Assembly (NCBI GenBank): GCA_034406715.1
Contig: CP137870.1
Span: 930,001 to 994,000 of the forward strand
DNA length: 64,000 bases
Origin: Rhodotorula mucilaginosa
Lineage: Eukaryota; Basidiomycota; Microbotryomycetes; Sporidiobolales; Sporidiobolaceae
Direction: 5' to 3'
Part shown: positions 38,067 to 50,033 of the stretch, one piece after another
Layout of the letters: each line of letters starts with the position of its first letter
Numbering within the stretch: position 1 is the stretch's first letter
Made by a program: the position numbers and the translations under genes
Notes under the pieces: model-generated
The model's input: only the letters and a program-made list of their open reading frames with translations
What the model was told of the DNA's origin: nothing
The model's database searches: none

Positions 38067-39101
38067 ATGCCCACGTACGCTTATCCCGAGGGCAACAAAG
38101 TCCTAACTGAAACGCTCAACCTCCAGCGTATGTCGTCGCTATCAATTTTCCCTCTCTCTCCTCTCCCGACTACTTCTGGTGCTCCGATTCCTGCTTGAGA
38201 CGTCCGCAGGCGCTGTTCCAGCCTACACGAACGCCATCAAAGCTACTCGACCTTCCACTCACGCGGTGCTCCGATACGCAACAGCTCATCCCGAAGCTGG
38301 CTTTTTCTGCGAAACGGCTCGAACCGAAGAGACGGTTCCGTCTCCCTTCGCTGGTACGCTCTAGAGGGGTGTCTTTGCCTTGCACTTATCAAGTCCTATC
38401 AGCTCATGATGTATGCGGAGCAGGCGATGCAACCCGGAACATGGCGACGCAGATCTACTATCTGCTGACGCCGGATTCGCCGCAAGGAAAGATGCACAGT
38501 GAGCCCCCTCTTCACGAGTTGTTTCCTCTACCATTCCTGTGCGCTAAAGACGAAGCGGGGCTACACCAGTGAACAAATCCATCACGTATCACCTCCTACA
38601 TCAAGGTCGCGCAAAGTACACCTTGATCCGTCCAGCTTCGGCCCCATCGACCTCACCCGAGATCAAGCACGTCGTCATGGGCGCCGATTCGTCCCGCGGT
38701 GAGGTACGGCATCTCGTGGTGGAAGGAGGGTGGTGGAAAGCGAGTGAGATCCCGGAGGAGGATCTCGACGACGAGGAGGCCGACAGGGACAAGATTGGGT
38801 GTTTGATCAGCGAGGCGAGTACTCCTCTTCTCAACGGCGCTTGTCTCCGCCAAACGACCGCGGTTTCCTACACTGACCACGCATTGCCGCTCGATCCACA
38901 GGTCGTCGTCCCCGGTGCGGACAACCGTTTGCCTGGACGAGAAAGTGTTTCGTCATCTGACCAAGGATTTCCTCCAAGCGCACAGGCTTCGACTTTGCGG
39001 ACCACAAGTTCCTCGACCGCAAAGGCCTCGTGGAACTCTTCGGCGGAGACGAGACCCACCCTGCAGTGGAGCAACTGCTCCCTTACACTCAGGAGCGATG
39101 A
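38067..39101 (+). CDS. DUF985 cupin-fold protein (YML079W-like)
   Basis: Exons joined through consensus introns give the DUF985 cupin pattern. Motifs in order: ATAHPEAGFFCETARTEE (the HPEGGFF-like strand), MATQIYYLLTPDSPQGKMH, ITYHLLHQGRAKYTLIRP, VRHLVVEGGWWKASEI and GCLISE joined to VVVPGFDFADHKFLD. The start ATG at 38067 fits the reading frame through the gtatgt donor of exon 1. These proteins form small beta-barrel dimers with a ligand pocket; the yeast member's natural ligand is unknown. The intron starting at 38815 uses a GC donor. The stop at 39099-39101 is only 81 bases from the stop of MRPL1 on the other strand. Confidence 0.85.
38815..38901 (+). other. GC-AG intron in the cupin gene
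   Basis: The donor GAG|GCGAGTACTCC shares its first 11 intron bases with the HEM12 GC donor. Joining to the acceptor TCCACAG gives LISE-VVVPG; the only nearby GT would put the conserved sequence out of frame. Confidence 0.78.
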
Positions 39102-39182
39102 ACGCCAGGGTCACCAACTTAGATCGCATAGAAATTAGATGATTCGAGCAGCTGGGGGGAATTGCAAGGTTACACAAGCCTT

Positions 39183-40322
39183 CTACGCATCTGAGAGTTC
39201 GATGCCCGGGCCTTGGGTAGAAGAGATCAGGACACGGGTGATGGCAGCTGCAGGAAAGAAGGATCTCCGAGCAGGTCAGCACACCTCCAGGAAGCGTTAG
39301 GCCGGTCGCATTCGAGAAGACCTGAGATCGTTGACTCACGTCGCTTGACGTGTGGCGGAACTCCGTTCACACTGCCGTTGCCGCCCTGTGCAATGTCGGC
39401 GACGGAAGCGAGCAGAGTGTGGACGTTGTCGGCGAGTTGCTCCGGCTGGAAATGCAGTCGGCCAATGGCTGGCCACACGAAGGAGAATTGCGCGGCCGCT
39501 CAGCATCCTTCTGGATGTGAAAAAGACATGTACACGGAAAGGAAGAGAAACGGGGCGAGCGGGGCCTCACCTGCGCGAACGATGCCCTTGTTGTCGCCCT
39601 TCCAGTCGAGACCGCCTCGAGCCTCCTTGACCGCCTGCACGATATCGTCCGTGACGGTACCACGCTTCGCACTCGGCATGAGACCTCGCGGACCCAGAGT
39701 CCGCGCGAGGGTGGGGTTCCGCTGAAAGAGGGCGAACATCTCGGTGGTCGTGATGAGCTTGTCCGGGTTGACGTTGCCGGCGAGGATGTCGTCGATCAGT
39801 TCTTGACCGCCTACGACGTCGGCGCCGGCTTCTCGTGCGGCTTGGGCGGCCTGACCGGACGCGAACACGACGAGGGTGGATTGCTTGGTCGCCGAGGCGC
39901 ACGAGTGCGGCAGGAAGACCCGCCCTCGGAGGGCGTTGAGTTGGATCGTGCCCGAGGTCTTGGTCGTGACGTTGATCTCGTAGGCTGCGTTGGGCGTCGC
40001 AGGCGACCAGGCCTAAGACGTCGTCGTCGCAAGGATGAGCTCAGCTTCCGCGACGGCACACGGCCCAAGAGGAGAACAACCGACGACTCACGGCGAGGAC
40101 TCTTGACGCTTCTTCGAGGGTCATGGTCTGCTTGCCCTTGCCGCGCTTGCCGCCCTTGACGAGCCCCTTGTTGGCGCGCTGCTGCCGTGCGAGGCTCGTC
40201 TTGTTGAGCGGCGAGAGCACCTTTGAGCATACGACCGGCGCCGTAGAGAAGGAGCGCGCGGCGCTCTGGTGCAGCTGGTGCACTGCCGAAGCTAGCATTG
40301 GTCGCGCGGACGTGAACGACAT
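39183..40322 (-). CDS. MRPL1: Mitochondrial ribosomal protein uL1m (MRPL1)
   Basis: uL1 builds the flexible L1 stalk that guides the leaving tRNA on the large ribosomal subunit, here of the mitochondrion. The N-terminus MSFTSARPMLASAVHQLHQS is a typical import leader. The body contains AYEINVTTKTSGTIQLNALR, LRGRVFLPHS, LVVFASGQAAQAAREAGADV, LIDDILAGNVNPDKLITT, LARTLGPRGLMPSAKRGTVT (the GPRGLMP signature) and IGRLHFQPEQLADNV. The last exon gives AITRVLISSTQGPGIELSDA, a typical uL1 ending (IxSSxGPGI). Stop at 39185-39183. Confidence 0.93.
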
Positions 40323-40649
40323 GGTGGGCGTGCGGCGGGAAGAGAGCCAGCGGCACCGAGATGAAGTTCAGAAGGAAAATTTGTTCGAGTCGAGAGCGTC
40401 GTTCCGGTACTCTAAGCGGCTGTCTAGATCAGAGGAGAGCCTAACCCGAGCAACTCGCGTCTTTCTCGCGAATGCACCTTCACGCCTCTGGTGTTCCGGC
40501 CGTAGGCAGTCAGGATGCCGACGAGAACATGGCCAGCTGGGAGACACGGCGCCAGAGCGAGGACAAAACAAACCGCACATGGCACTTTTGGGGGCTGCGT
40601 TCTATACCAAAGCGCTGGCCCCCCCTCCTCCTCTTCCGCCGCCACCAAT
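40323..40649. other. Intergenic region MRPL1 / NDUFA11
   Basis: This 327-base spacer lies between two minus-strand genes and should carry the MRPL1 promoter and the NDUFA11 3' end. Nothing else is supported. Confidence 0.4.
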
Positions 40650-41400
40650 CTACGCCTCCTCGGTTGCCTCGGCTCGCTGCTTGAAGAAGGCGACCCGTTC
40701 CTTCTCGCGTTCGCTCCTCGGCTTCTTGCCGCTCTCCCAGCCGAGTTGCCCACCGGCGAGGTCGTACGTGCCGACCAAGGAACCCGTAAAGGCGCACATG
40801 CCCATCGCCTTGGGGAGCGAACCGGACCGGATCCCTGCGACGAAGCCGGCCGCGCAGCCGCCGGCTGCTCCTGCGACGCCGTTGTCCTTGGACTCGATCA
40901 GGTTGGCGACCGTGTTGTCGACATAGGAGAAGACGAAACCGGCGGTCGCTGGTCAGGGGAAAAACAGGTTACAAAAACCTCGAGAGTCAGCGGGGGGGGA
41001 GGGTCCCTCATGTCGACCTAGCCGACTGCGCTGTCCTCAAGTAGCGGCCGCGCGGGAGGCTCACCAAAGTAGCCAATCATCCAACCGGTGCGGGTAAAGA
41101 CACCCATGGCGCCCTTGTTGTGGGTCTGGAGCGAGTTCTGGATGGCCGAGATGAAGAGACCGACGCCGGCTCCGGTCAAGCCTGCGTTGAAAGCGGGGGC
41201 CATCGGTGCGGTCGGGTGGTACGCTTTCGGGAGCGGCTGTCCCATCGGGGCGAGGAATGGCCGCGGCGGGAGAGTGCTAACCGGGGTGCAGGACCAAAGA
41301 GGGCGGGGGTCAGTCGCCAGTGCACCAGTCGCGGGAGGGACGGGTGCGAGTGAGAGACTCACACGTCGAGGTTGTCACGCGGCTGCTCGTATCCCGACAT
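40650..41400 (-). CDS. NDUFA11-like subunit of mitochondrial complex I
   Basis: This Tim17/22/23-fold subunit sits in the membrane arm of NADH:ubiquinone oxidoreductase. The short first exon reads MSGYEQPRDNLDV; next come LPPRPFLAPMGQPLPKAYHP, FNAGLTGAGVGLFISAIQNS and GAMGVFTRTGWMIGYFG. The final exon gives TAGFVFSYVDNTVANLIESK, GAAGGCAAGFVAGIRSGSLP and MGMCAFTGSLVGTYDLAGG. Four Gly-rich helices fit the family, and the pattern matches fungal NUO-21.3b/NDUFA11 proteins. A charged tail ends ATEEA, stop at 40652-40650. Confidence 0.85.
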
Positions 41401-41810
41401 GCTTGCTTGCTCCGCTCGGTAGTGTACGGCCTAGAGGAAAGTGAGAGGGTCCGGACGAGACGAGCGAGAGAGAAACCGCTGTGAATGCCCACCGATCAAT
41501 GGCAGCCAGGATACGTCAGCTTTACGGCGATCTATAGGCACAGACTCGGGCTTGGTGCACTCACGGCGTATGCGGGGGTGGTGTGGAAGCGAGGGTCGCG
41601 ATCAAGTTCTCGTCTTCGCTCTCGTTGGCTCTTCGACCTCGACCGCTCACTCGCTTTTACTCTGCGCACAGTCGATGCTGTAAAGTCACGCGCGGTTCTG
41701 CGTTGCTTGGCTGCGCGTGCGCTCTCTTGCCCGCCCGCCCGCTCGCTCGCTTGATCGACCGTGCTGTCCCCTGCATTTTCTGAACCACCGCTCTCGAGGA
41801 GTCTCGCCGT
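41401..41810. other. Divergent spacer upstream of NDUFA11
   Basis: This 410-base region contains a GC-rich (gcccgcccgctcgctcgct) tract near 41730; no gene is supported. Confidence 0.4.
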
Positions 41811-42547
41811 ATGAACCGCCGCCCGACTACCGCCGATGCTGGCACGCCTGGCCAACCTTATCCGCCGCCGTCCTGGGTCTTGGCCGCTTCCGTCGGGGCG
41901 GCTTTACTCGACAAATTGCTGGCAACTTCCGACTCCTCGACCTCCAGACGTCCGCTCTCGACGTATGCAACACCGAGCGCTTACGCTCAGCAAGAGTTGA
42001 GTGACCGCGTACGCAGCACCGATTACAGAGGTATCCAATAACGCACGGAAGCACCCGTTCGCCCGTCAAGGGCTGTTTGCTGTCCCACTCCAAGCGGGAG
42101 TCGCGAAACGCTGCAAGCCGGTCACGACTCGTGGGAGCTGTGCGGACTCGGAGGCCACGCCAGTGCAAATGCTGCTGCTACTTCACTTTCCATGTACAGT
42201 GCTGCAAGCGCTATGCTCAGATTCCGCGAGCCCCGCACTCTCTTCAAGACGCGGGTCTCTACTCTCGTTCCGCTTGAACAAGAGTCGCCTGCAGCGGTCA
42301 GCTGGCCGGACATTCAGCGCACCCCCACTACCATCCAGAAAGAACGTCTTGCAAGTCAGGTTCTTCCCTCGAAAGGGCTGACTCGCAACACGAGGCTTTG
42401 CGCCGGCAGCTGCTCGAGCTTTCGTCGGAAGAGAAATGTCGTGCCCACACGCTTCTCCAGTCTATTTGCCAAGCGCCTAAGTACCTGGAGCAGACCGATA
42501 GGCGCAACATAAGTATGGCACAGTGCTCCTACTTATGGCGGAGTTGA
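41811..42547 (+). CDS. Possible small gene, structure uncertain
   Basis: A clear first exon seems to start at ATG 41811: MNRRPTTADAGTPGQPYPPP followed by a hydrophobic stretch (SWVLAASVGAALLDKLL) and a Ser-rich part, so an N-terminal membrane anchor is possible. A second good segment is the helix-forming LERADSQHEALRRQLLELSS plus EEKCRAHTLLQSICQAPKYL near 42370-42500, ending at a stop at 42545-42547. How the two connect is not settled: the middle (42020-42360) is open in more than one frame and the introns cannot be fixed by eye. No family is recognised. Confidence 0.4.
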
Positions 42548-42685
42548 GCACGCGGAAAAGTTTTCGCACTTTCGGACTGGTGTCATCATGCCGAGTGGGG
42601 CGCAACGCAACTCGCCGACGACGCTCGCCAAGCGCTGAGCCCTCCTTCTCCCTGCTTTCCACTTCATACCTCGCAAGAACAAAAG

Positions 42686-44033
42686 ATGAAGGCGGTCAAC
42701 ATCTCGCTCGGCGCTCGCGACCTCGTCGACCGACCCATCCCCGAACCGGAGGCTGACGAGGTCCTGATCAAGAGTGCGTCCTTTTTCGTTGCAGGACGGA
42801 CTGCAAGGTCGGAATGGGCGCCGTGAACGAGGGTGAACTGACTCTCTACGTACTTCACTCGTCGACCTTTGCACCTTCTCCTCCCCTTTCCGTGGTCTCG
42901 TTGCTTTTTCCGCCACCGTGCTCCTGCACAGATGTCGCCGTCTCGTCCAACCCCAAGGACTGGAAGATGCCCGTCTTTATTAAAGGCTACTCGGCCATCG
43001 AGGGTAACGACGTTGCAGGCACAATCGAGGCTGTCGGCAAAGGCGTCACCAAGTTCAAAAAAGGAGATCGCGTCTGCGCTTTCACTCGGATGACCGACGG
43101 AGACCGGTACGGCGCATATGGGGAATACTCTGTGCGTTTTCGTTGCTCCTCCCACCCTCCATGAAATGTCGACGCCGTCCATGAGAGCTTCCCACTTTCG
43201 AGGGAGGTATCAACTGACCTTGCTCTTCCCTTCCAGGTGTCCCCCGCCTGCACGGTCGCCAAGCTCGGGGACAAGACGTCCTTCGAGGATGCAGCGGCGC
43301 TTCCGCTCCCGTACGCGACGGCGACGATGGGCCTCTTCAGACAGATGCGAGTCGAAGAGCCCGGCTCGTCCAAGCCGCGAGACGGCGCGATTCTGGTCTG
43401 GGGAGGCGCGACCACCGTCGGAGTGTACGCGATTCAGCTCGCCAAGGTACGTTTCGTGGAAGTTGCAGCTGGGAGAAAGGGGGCTTCCTTACCCATTCTC
43501 AATCTGGTACGCAGCTCGCCGGGTATCATGTCGTCGCCGTTTCCGGTTCCTCCCAAGACGTCGCACTCAAATACGGCGCGGACGAGAACCTCGACTACCG
43601 CAACAAGTCGAACGAAGACCTCGCCGCCGAAATCCGCAAGTCAAACGGTGGCAAGGGCGTCAAATACGTTTTTGACGCCGTGTCGGAGAACGAGACCCAC
43701 GCCGTCGCTGCGCGCGCGCTCGAAGGCGTCGAGGGTGCCGTCTACGGCCACGTCCTCCCCCTCTCGGACGAGGAACTCAAAGTCTTCTCGGACAATGTCC
43801 GCGTGGTTCGGATCATGTGCCGCGCCGCGTACGTCGAGGAGGCGAAAGAGGGCGAGAAGTGGTTCGACTGGCTCGGACCGGCGCTCGAAAAGGGCGAGAT
43901 CAAGCCGCAGAGGGTCACGATCGTGCCGGGCGGTCTTGAAGGCGTCAGTGAGGGTCTTCGCAGGCTCGAACAGCATGAGGTCCGCGGCGAGAAGCTCGTG
44001 TACCGGATCAAGGAGACACCGGGATTGGCATGA
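42686..44033 (+). CDS. Medium-chain dehydrogenase/reductase (zinc-independent, enoyl-reductase-like)
   Basis: Four exons give about 350 residues. The GroES-like N-terminal domain carries VSSNPKDWKMPVFIKGYSAI and EGNDVAGTIEAVGKGVTKFK plus GDRVCAFTR. The Rossmann half reads AILVWGGATTVGVYAIQLAK, then across an intron LAGYHVVAVSGSSQDVALKY and GVKYVFDAVSENETHAVAAR. The NPxDWK motif and the lack of the Cys/His zinc ligands place it with ToxD/CipB-like oxidoreductases, which reduce C=C bonds with NADPH. The substrate is unknown; there is no biosynthetic cluster around it. Stop at 44031-44033, 85 bases from the PET127 stop. Confidence 0.88.
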
Positions 44034-44119
44034 AGTATAGGCTGAGATGGGAATGCGAGTTTCTAGCAATGCAAATAGTGACAAGAACAAACAACAGCTG
44101 GATGCGGTGTACACGGATT

Positions 44120-47100
44120 CTACACTTCGCGGATCTCAATATGCGACTTGACCTCGACAATCTTTTCCTTGCCACCACCCTCCTCCAGCCTCCGTTTCTC
44201 GTCGGCTTTCCGACGCTCTTCTCCTTCCCGGGCTTTGCGCCGAAGGATCTTGACCGGCTTCGAAGGGCCTCGGTACTCGATCCCCTCGCCCAGCGGGAAG
44301 CGGACTGACAAGTCTGCCTCGTCCAACTCGACGCCGGCTTCTTGCGCGCGTTCAGCCGCCGCCTGTACATCGGCGGGCGAGATGCCAGTCGGCAGGGCGA
44401 GGCTCGAAAACATGCGCTGGAACGAGCGCGTGTCGGCGAAATAGGTCGCGATCTGCTCGCGGCTGACGGCGTCGCCCTCGGCTCCGGTCGACTTGACAAT
44501 GTCGAAGCCGACTTGCCACGTCGGCGGTGAAGATCCGGGCGGACCGCGTTCGGCGTCGATTGTGACTGGGTGGTCCTGCGCCTCGCCGTCGACGTAGTTG
44601 GTCCCGCGGAGCTCGAGGAGCGTCATCTCGCTCAACTGCTCCGCACTTTCCGCGTCCGCAGTGTCGAGAGCAGCCGACGTGTCCTCTTCCGGACCCTCTG
44701 ACTTGGTCGACGCCGACGCAGACTCGACCCGCTCGACTTCTCGCTGCGGAGCGACAAAGACTCGGAGGACGTCGGCTGCGCCATCGGCAGCCCAGGTCAC
44801 GTTGACGCTCTGCTCCGGATAGCACTTGATCGCTTCGTCGAGGACTCGTTCCAGCGTGCCGAGAGCGAGGCGGAAGACCTGCTCGCCCGTCTCGGTCGTG
44901 CCGAACAGAGCCTCGTCCATCACGCTGATGGGCAAGTACTGGAAGCCGAAAAATCGCGCCGTCGAGTGGTAGGCGACAAAGATGCCGTCCATGCCGCCGA
45001 TCCGAGCTTGGAATTGATACTTGAGGAAAGCCGAGCGGATGAGGTCCTGCAAAAGCGAGCGGCGTCAGCAGGAGCCCGGAGCTTAACCTCAGGATAGCGC
45101 GGGACGCACGTAGTATTCCCGCTCAAACGACTCCCACTCGCCCTGCAGGCGATCGATTGTGTAACCAGAAGACTCTTCGTAGTTGAGGCGGTCTTGCCGG
45201 ATCGCAACCGTCCCGCGTGTCTTCAAGTCGAACGTTTTATTCGGCAGGTGGTCGTTCGTCGCGTCGAGTTGCGACCGAAGCACCATGCGGTCGGTCTGCC
45301 GGCGCGGAACGTCAGTTAAGGAGCGCTCGTTGAGAGCGGCACGCTTGGGACGCACAAGAGAGTAGTGGTACGCTTGGCGGTGATCCGCCTCCGAAGGCGC
45401 CGGATCTTCGGCACCGTGCAAGAAGCGCTTGAATTCGCCAGCTTCGGTCGTCAGGAGCTTCTCCATCAGATGACCCTGCGACGAGGATGAGGTTCCGTTA
45501 GCCACGAGTCGTCTGACATCGATTCGCTGCAAGCGCGTTACGCACGTAATCGGCGAGTACGTTCGAGCCGTTTGTCGGGTCGAACGATTTGTCGGCGTCG
45601 ATCGCATACCGCCCGTCTTCATATCGCAGCACGACCGAGACAGGCAGCTTCTGACCCATGCTAAAGTCGCGATTCTGTTACAGGTTAGGCCGGGTTAGCG
45701 CTTGTGCAGGGCAAGACGGAAGAAAATTCCGAGTGTGAGAACTTGCCATGTACTGCCACCCTCGACTGAGCATGTCCAGATGTACCTGCTTGCCCTTGCT
45801 GAGCCAGAAATAGATCTGCGAGACACAGGCTTCAGCGTCTCAACAGGGCCGTCAAAGGTTTGTGCAAGGAAAAGACTGACCTGGCAGAGCATGCCGACGG
45901 TTGAACTCGTACTGCCGCTGAAAGTCTTGCCCTGATTCGCCGCAATCTCCTTCAGCGTCTCGTCCTTGGAACTCGTCACGTATTGCGGCAACTTTGAAAA
46001 GTCGAACTCTGAAATCTTCGGGACGTTCTCGAGCGTATCGCGCGTGAAGTTGTACACGCCCGAACGGGGATCTCGCAGAAAGTGGACGCCCGGGTTGAAG
46101 AGAACGCGGTCGAGCGAGTGAGCGAGAGTCGCGACGGGGACTTGGTAAGGCGACGGATGGGCGACAAAGGGGGTCGAGGCGGGCGAGAGGACGTGCTGAT
46201 ACGAAGACAGCTCGCGCGCGGGCGGGGCAGGCTCGGCATCGCGTTGCGACAGCGCAGGGTGGTTCTCGTAGTCGATGCCTGGCAACGGAGTTTAGCTTCA
46301 GTGACGGGCGCGGGACGCGATGCGCACAAACAACTGACCTCCGTCCGCAGCTGTCCGAGCAGCTTGTCCGCGTGGAGTCCTCCCTCGCGTCCGCGGCTCT
46401 GCACTCGCACTCGAAGAAACCGCCTCGGCGATCTGATCCAAGAGCGACGGTCCAGTGCGCGGTCGCAACGGTGGGGGAGCCGGCGCAGTCCCGTCACGAG
46501 ACTGCTCCGAAGTAAGCTCGGCGATGCGGTCACGGAATTGCTTGATGGCAAGGTCCTGAGCAGTGGTTTGCATAATAGTCAGCCTTGTGAAGCACTCGGT
46601 AGAAAGTTGAGGAGAGACACGGACCATCCGCTCCATCTCCGCCGGCCAAGTCTGTTCCCGCTCTGCAGCGATCTCCTTGTCTGGCTTGTTCTTCTTCTTC
46701 TTCTTATTCGGTTTCGCAAGGTCGTTAGGGCCGGAAGCGGCCGCGCTCTCAGCGTTGACGGGCGGTTCACCTTCGACTGCTTCCGAGTGAGTCCGGACCA
46801 TCTCGTCGAAATCGCCAGGTTTCTGTACAGACGCGTGTCAAAACACGACAGGCGTCAGCGTGATTTACGGACGCCATGCAAGGAGTGGGAAAGACTGTAC
46901 CTGTACCGTTGACGTGGACGCCGTGTCCTCGGCAGGCGCGTCCGTCGCCTGGACAGCTGCTCCGCCCGACTGACTGGCATCGGCGTTGCTCTCGCCTCCT
47001 TTCCTTCGCTTTTCCCTCGCCCGGACGGTCTTGGCATATTCGACGATTTCAAACTGCCTCTCTTGTCGACCGAGCTTGTCCCAGGGTTGTCGAAGTGATT

Positions 47101-47936
47101 CGAGGAGGCTGAGGCGGGCACGGTACAGGCGGAGCTGATCCTTGATGGGGAGATGACCCTGCGTGCGCATGTAGCGCTCCGCGCCGAGCTCATAGGGGTT
47201 CTTGTGCTGTACAAGGCAGATGTGTTAGGTCACGGTCCACACCCTCATTAATGGGCGGAATCGAACTTGACAGCTTGAAAGCAGGCCAGAACAAGCGGAG
47301 GAGAACGGAAACGCGACTCACCTCATCCGCGAGCCAGTCGCCGTCGTGTGCTTCCGCTACAGCTTGCGCCTGTTCCCTCCGGAGTCGCTGCATGGCGAAT
47401 CGCTTCGCCTTGAACCCTTCGATCGGTGCCCGTTTCCGATCCTTGCGAGCCTCGCCAGCAGCTTGATCGCCCTTTGCCGTCGCCGGAACGCGGATCTTGT
47501 GCGGACCTTTGTGCGATTGATCGGATGCCTTTGCTGTCGTCGGAGTAGCACGACTTGATCCCGCGCTTGAGGGAGAGGCGGCATGATCGTGGGATGAGGG
47601 CGACTGGATATCGGCCGACCGTTTCTGTTTGAGCCTGGTCGCGAGCGTTTCGGTAGTAATGGCCTGCGCTGCTTTTGCTTGACCGTCTCCGTATAGCGGT
47701 GACCCTATCGAGAAGGGGCGAATCGGCGGCCGGTTCAGCAACCACGGCGTTGTCCATTTGATGACGGGACCACGAGCCCGAGCGCGCGCAGCCGCACTGG
47801 CGGCGTGCATAGCAGTCGCAAGCTGAAGGACGGGTCGTCTAGGCAGCAGCCTCGAGCTGAATCGACTTCTCTTTCCTTGAATCGCTTCCATCGTTCCGCG
47901 TGAACCGGAGTGAGGCGGTGCAGTCGACTCGACCAT
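44120..47936 (-). CDS. PET127: PET127, mitochondrial RNA-processing factor
   Basis: Pet127 is an inner-membrane-associated protein needed for 5' processing and turnover of mitochondrial RNAs; it has a PD-(D/E)XK-like fold. The start at 47936 (MVESTAPPHSG) or the next ATG (MEAIQGKRSRFSSRLLPRRP, a good import leader near 47891) are both possible. A basic disordered N-terminal third is followed by the conserved core: LDRVLFNPGVHFLRDPRSGV, YNFTRDTLENVPKISEFDFS, QYVTSSKDETLKEIA, FSGSTSSTVGMLCQ, then LPVSVVLRYEDGRYAIDADK, GGMDGIFVAYHSTARFFGFQ. The C-terminal part has low-complexity acidic and charged segments (ILRRKAREGEERRKADEKRR) before the stop at 44122-44120. Around six introns. Confidence 0.9.
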
Positions 47937-48157
47937 GGCCGTGCCAGCAAGTCTAGCATTGGGCAAAAGCGATCGAGCGTAATGAAATGGAATCTGCTCG
48001 TTCTGCAGGTCCCCGTGCGTGTTTAAATAGATCGAGAGCAGCATTTGCCTCGTGGAGCCGGCCGGCTGCGTCGACTTCCGTCGGCTTCGCACGTCTGCTC
48101 TTGCTTTCCAAACACCAAAGAGTTCCCGGTCGCGGACGCCGTCGGGAACGCGTCGGA

Positions 48158-49736
48158 ATGCTCGGCTCTGCCATGCCGCGCTCCGCTCTTCGATTGACTT
48201 CCCTATCGAGTCCGCTTGCTCGACCTGCTTACCTCCCCCGTCCCCTCCGCTGCCGATCACGTCCCGCTGTCTCGTCCTCTTTCTCCACCAAGGCCAACAC
48301 AGCAACATCCTACTCGAGAACTCTCATGGCTGCCGTCGCCGCGTCAGCCGGACTCGCTGCAGCTGCCTTTGCTACCACTTACAATAAATCGGTCAGTCTC
48401 CGCGGCTCCTCTCCCCTTTGTCCATTAGCTGCAAGCTGGTCATTTGCGATCCACAGCTAACACCTTTGTGGAATCATGCAGCCCTTCGCGCCGCTGGCTT
48501 GCGAGGAGCGCTCCGCCTCCCAACCAATCTCCTCAAAGGTCAATCGCCCCTCTTTCGTCGTAAGTCTGCCTCTCTTCACCAGCGTCGCCAACGACTCATC
48601 GTGCATCCTTTGGCTGATATAGACCATCGTCTACGCCCGCCGCAGCCCGAAAACACCATCGACCTCGACGATGCGTCGATCCCGATGCGACTCCGGATGA
48701 TCCACCACATCAAGTCGCTCCAGTCGACGATCTGCACCGCGCTCGAGTCGCTCGAACCGTCAGGCCAAAAGTTCAAATCGTCGTACTACCTCCGCGATGC
48801 CAGCAAAGGATTCGGCGACTCGCGCGTCCTGCAGGACGGCGAGACGTTCGAAAAAGCCGGGTGCAACATCTCGGTCATCAAGTCGACCCTGTCGCCCGCC
48901 GCAGTGCGGCAGATGCGCGCCGAGCGGTTCGACTGGTGGGACGGCAAGTCCGAGTTGCCGTACTTTGTCGCCGGGTGCTCGCTCGTCGTGCACCCGCGGA
49001 ACCCGCACGCGCCGACGATCCACTTCAACTACCGCTACTTTGAGATCCAGGACCCGAACGACCCGAGCGGAGAACCGAAAGCGTGGTGGTTCGGCGGCGG
49101 GACCGACTTGACCCCTTCGTACCTGTACGAGGACGACGCGCGCGCGTTCCACGGACTGTACAAGGCCGCGTGCGACCGGCACGACCCGGCCTACTACCCG
49201 CGGTTCAAGCAGTGGTGCGACGAGTACTTTTACATCCCGCACCGGCAAGAGACGCGCGGCGTCGGCGGCATCTTTTTCGACGACCTGAGCGACCGCGACC
49301 CGGAACGCATCTTTGCGTTCGTGCGCGACTGCAGCAACTCGTACTTGCCGGCGTACTACCCCATTGTCGAACGGAGAAAAGACCAACCGTACTCGGAGCA
49401 CGAGAAGCGGTGGCAGCAACTCCGGCGTGGTCGCTACGTCGAGTTCAACCTCGTCTACGACCGCGGTACCAAGTTCGGTCTCGCGATGAAGGAACCGAGG
49501 ACCGAGAGCATCCTCATGAGCCGTGAGTGGTCGATTCCCCTGACCTGCCCTGTCCTACGCTGGTCGTCTTCGGCCCCGCTGGTGTTGCAGAAGGGTGTCG
49601 CTGACCGCCTTCGATCCGCCATTTCACAGTGCCGCTCACTTCACGATGGGAATATGAGCCCGAAGTCGGCACCGAGGAGGGAACGCCCGAGAAGAAGCTT
49701 CTCGACATTCTCCGCAAGCCAGTCGAATGGGCATGA
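48158..49736 (+). CDS. HEM13: HEM13, coproporphyrinogen III oxidase (oxygen-dependent)
   Basis: Hem13 oxidatively decarboxylates two propionates of coproporphyrinogen III. The catalytic part has LVVHPRNPHAPTIHFNYRYF (with the essential His), AWWFGGGTDLTPSYLYEDDA, WCDEYFYIPHRQETRGVGGI, FFDDLSDRDPE and RGRYVEFNLVYDRGTKFGL, so it is intact. The N-terminus is a long Arg/Ser/Leu leader (MLGSAMPRSALRLTSLSSPL) followed by a hydrophobic Ala-rich segment (LMAAVAASAGLAAAAFATTY), a bipartite arrangement expected for the intermembrane space. Introns are placed after codons for YNKS, RPSFV and ESILMS. Stop at 49734-49736. Divergent from PET127 across 221 bases. Confidence 0.95.
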
Positions 49737-50033
49737 TGCGAGGGGAGCGCTCTTTCTAGCTTTTTGATCTCTCGGTACATAATCACCCCCCGTAGTCGTC
49801 TCTTCTCTCCTCTCACTTCTGTGATCGCATTGCAAAGATACCCTCTATCATGACGTATGCGTGACGGCTGTCCACTGAGCAAGTGCACGCGTGAGCGGAA
49901 CCGTCTCGACCCTTGCATCCACCGCGCTCGATCAGTAGACGAGCCGCCGCATCACGGCTAGTCTCTGCTATTGCTAGTTCTTCTCTCTATTGCATGTCAT
50001 GAACAGTCGCTCGGAACGCGCGAATCGTGTTGT
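49737..50033. other. Convergent 3' region HEM13 / SDR
   Basis: This 297-base spacer between two stops has no supported feature. Confidence 0.4.

Noticed and set aside
42686-44033. Secondary-metabolite cluster around the MDR oxidoreductase
   Set aside because: The neighbours are complex I, PET127 and a doubtful small gene; no synthase, P450 or transporter is nearby.
48760-49419. Minus-strand open frame opposite HEM13
   Set aside because: It has repeated Val/Arg/Pro patterns typical of antisense of a conserved GC-rich enzyme; no family.
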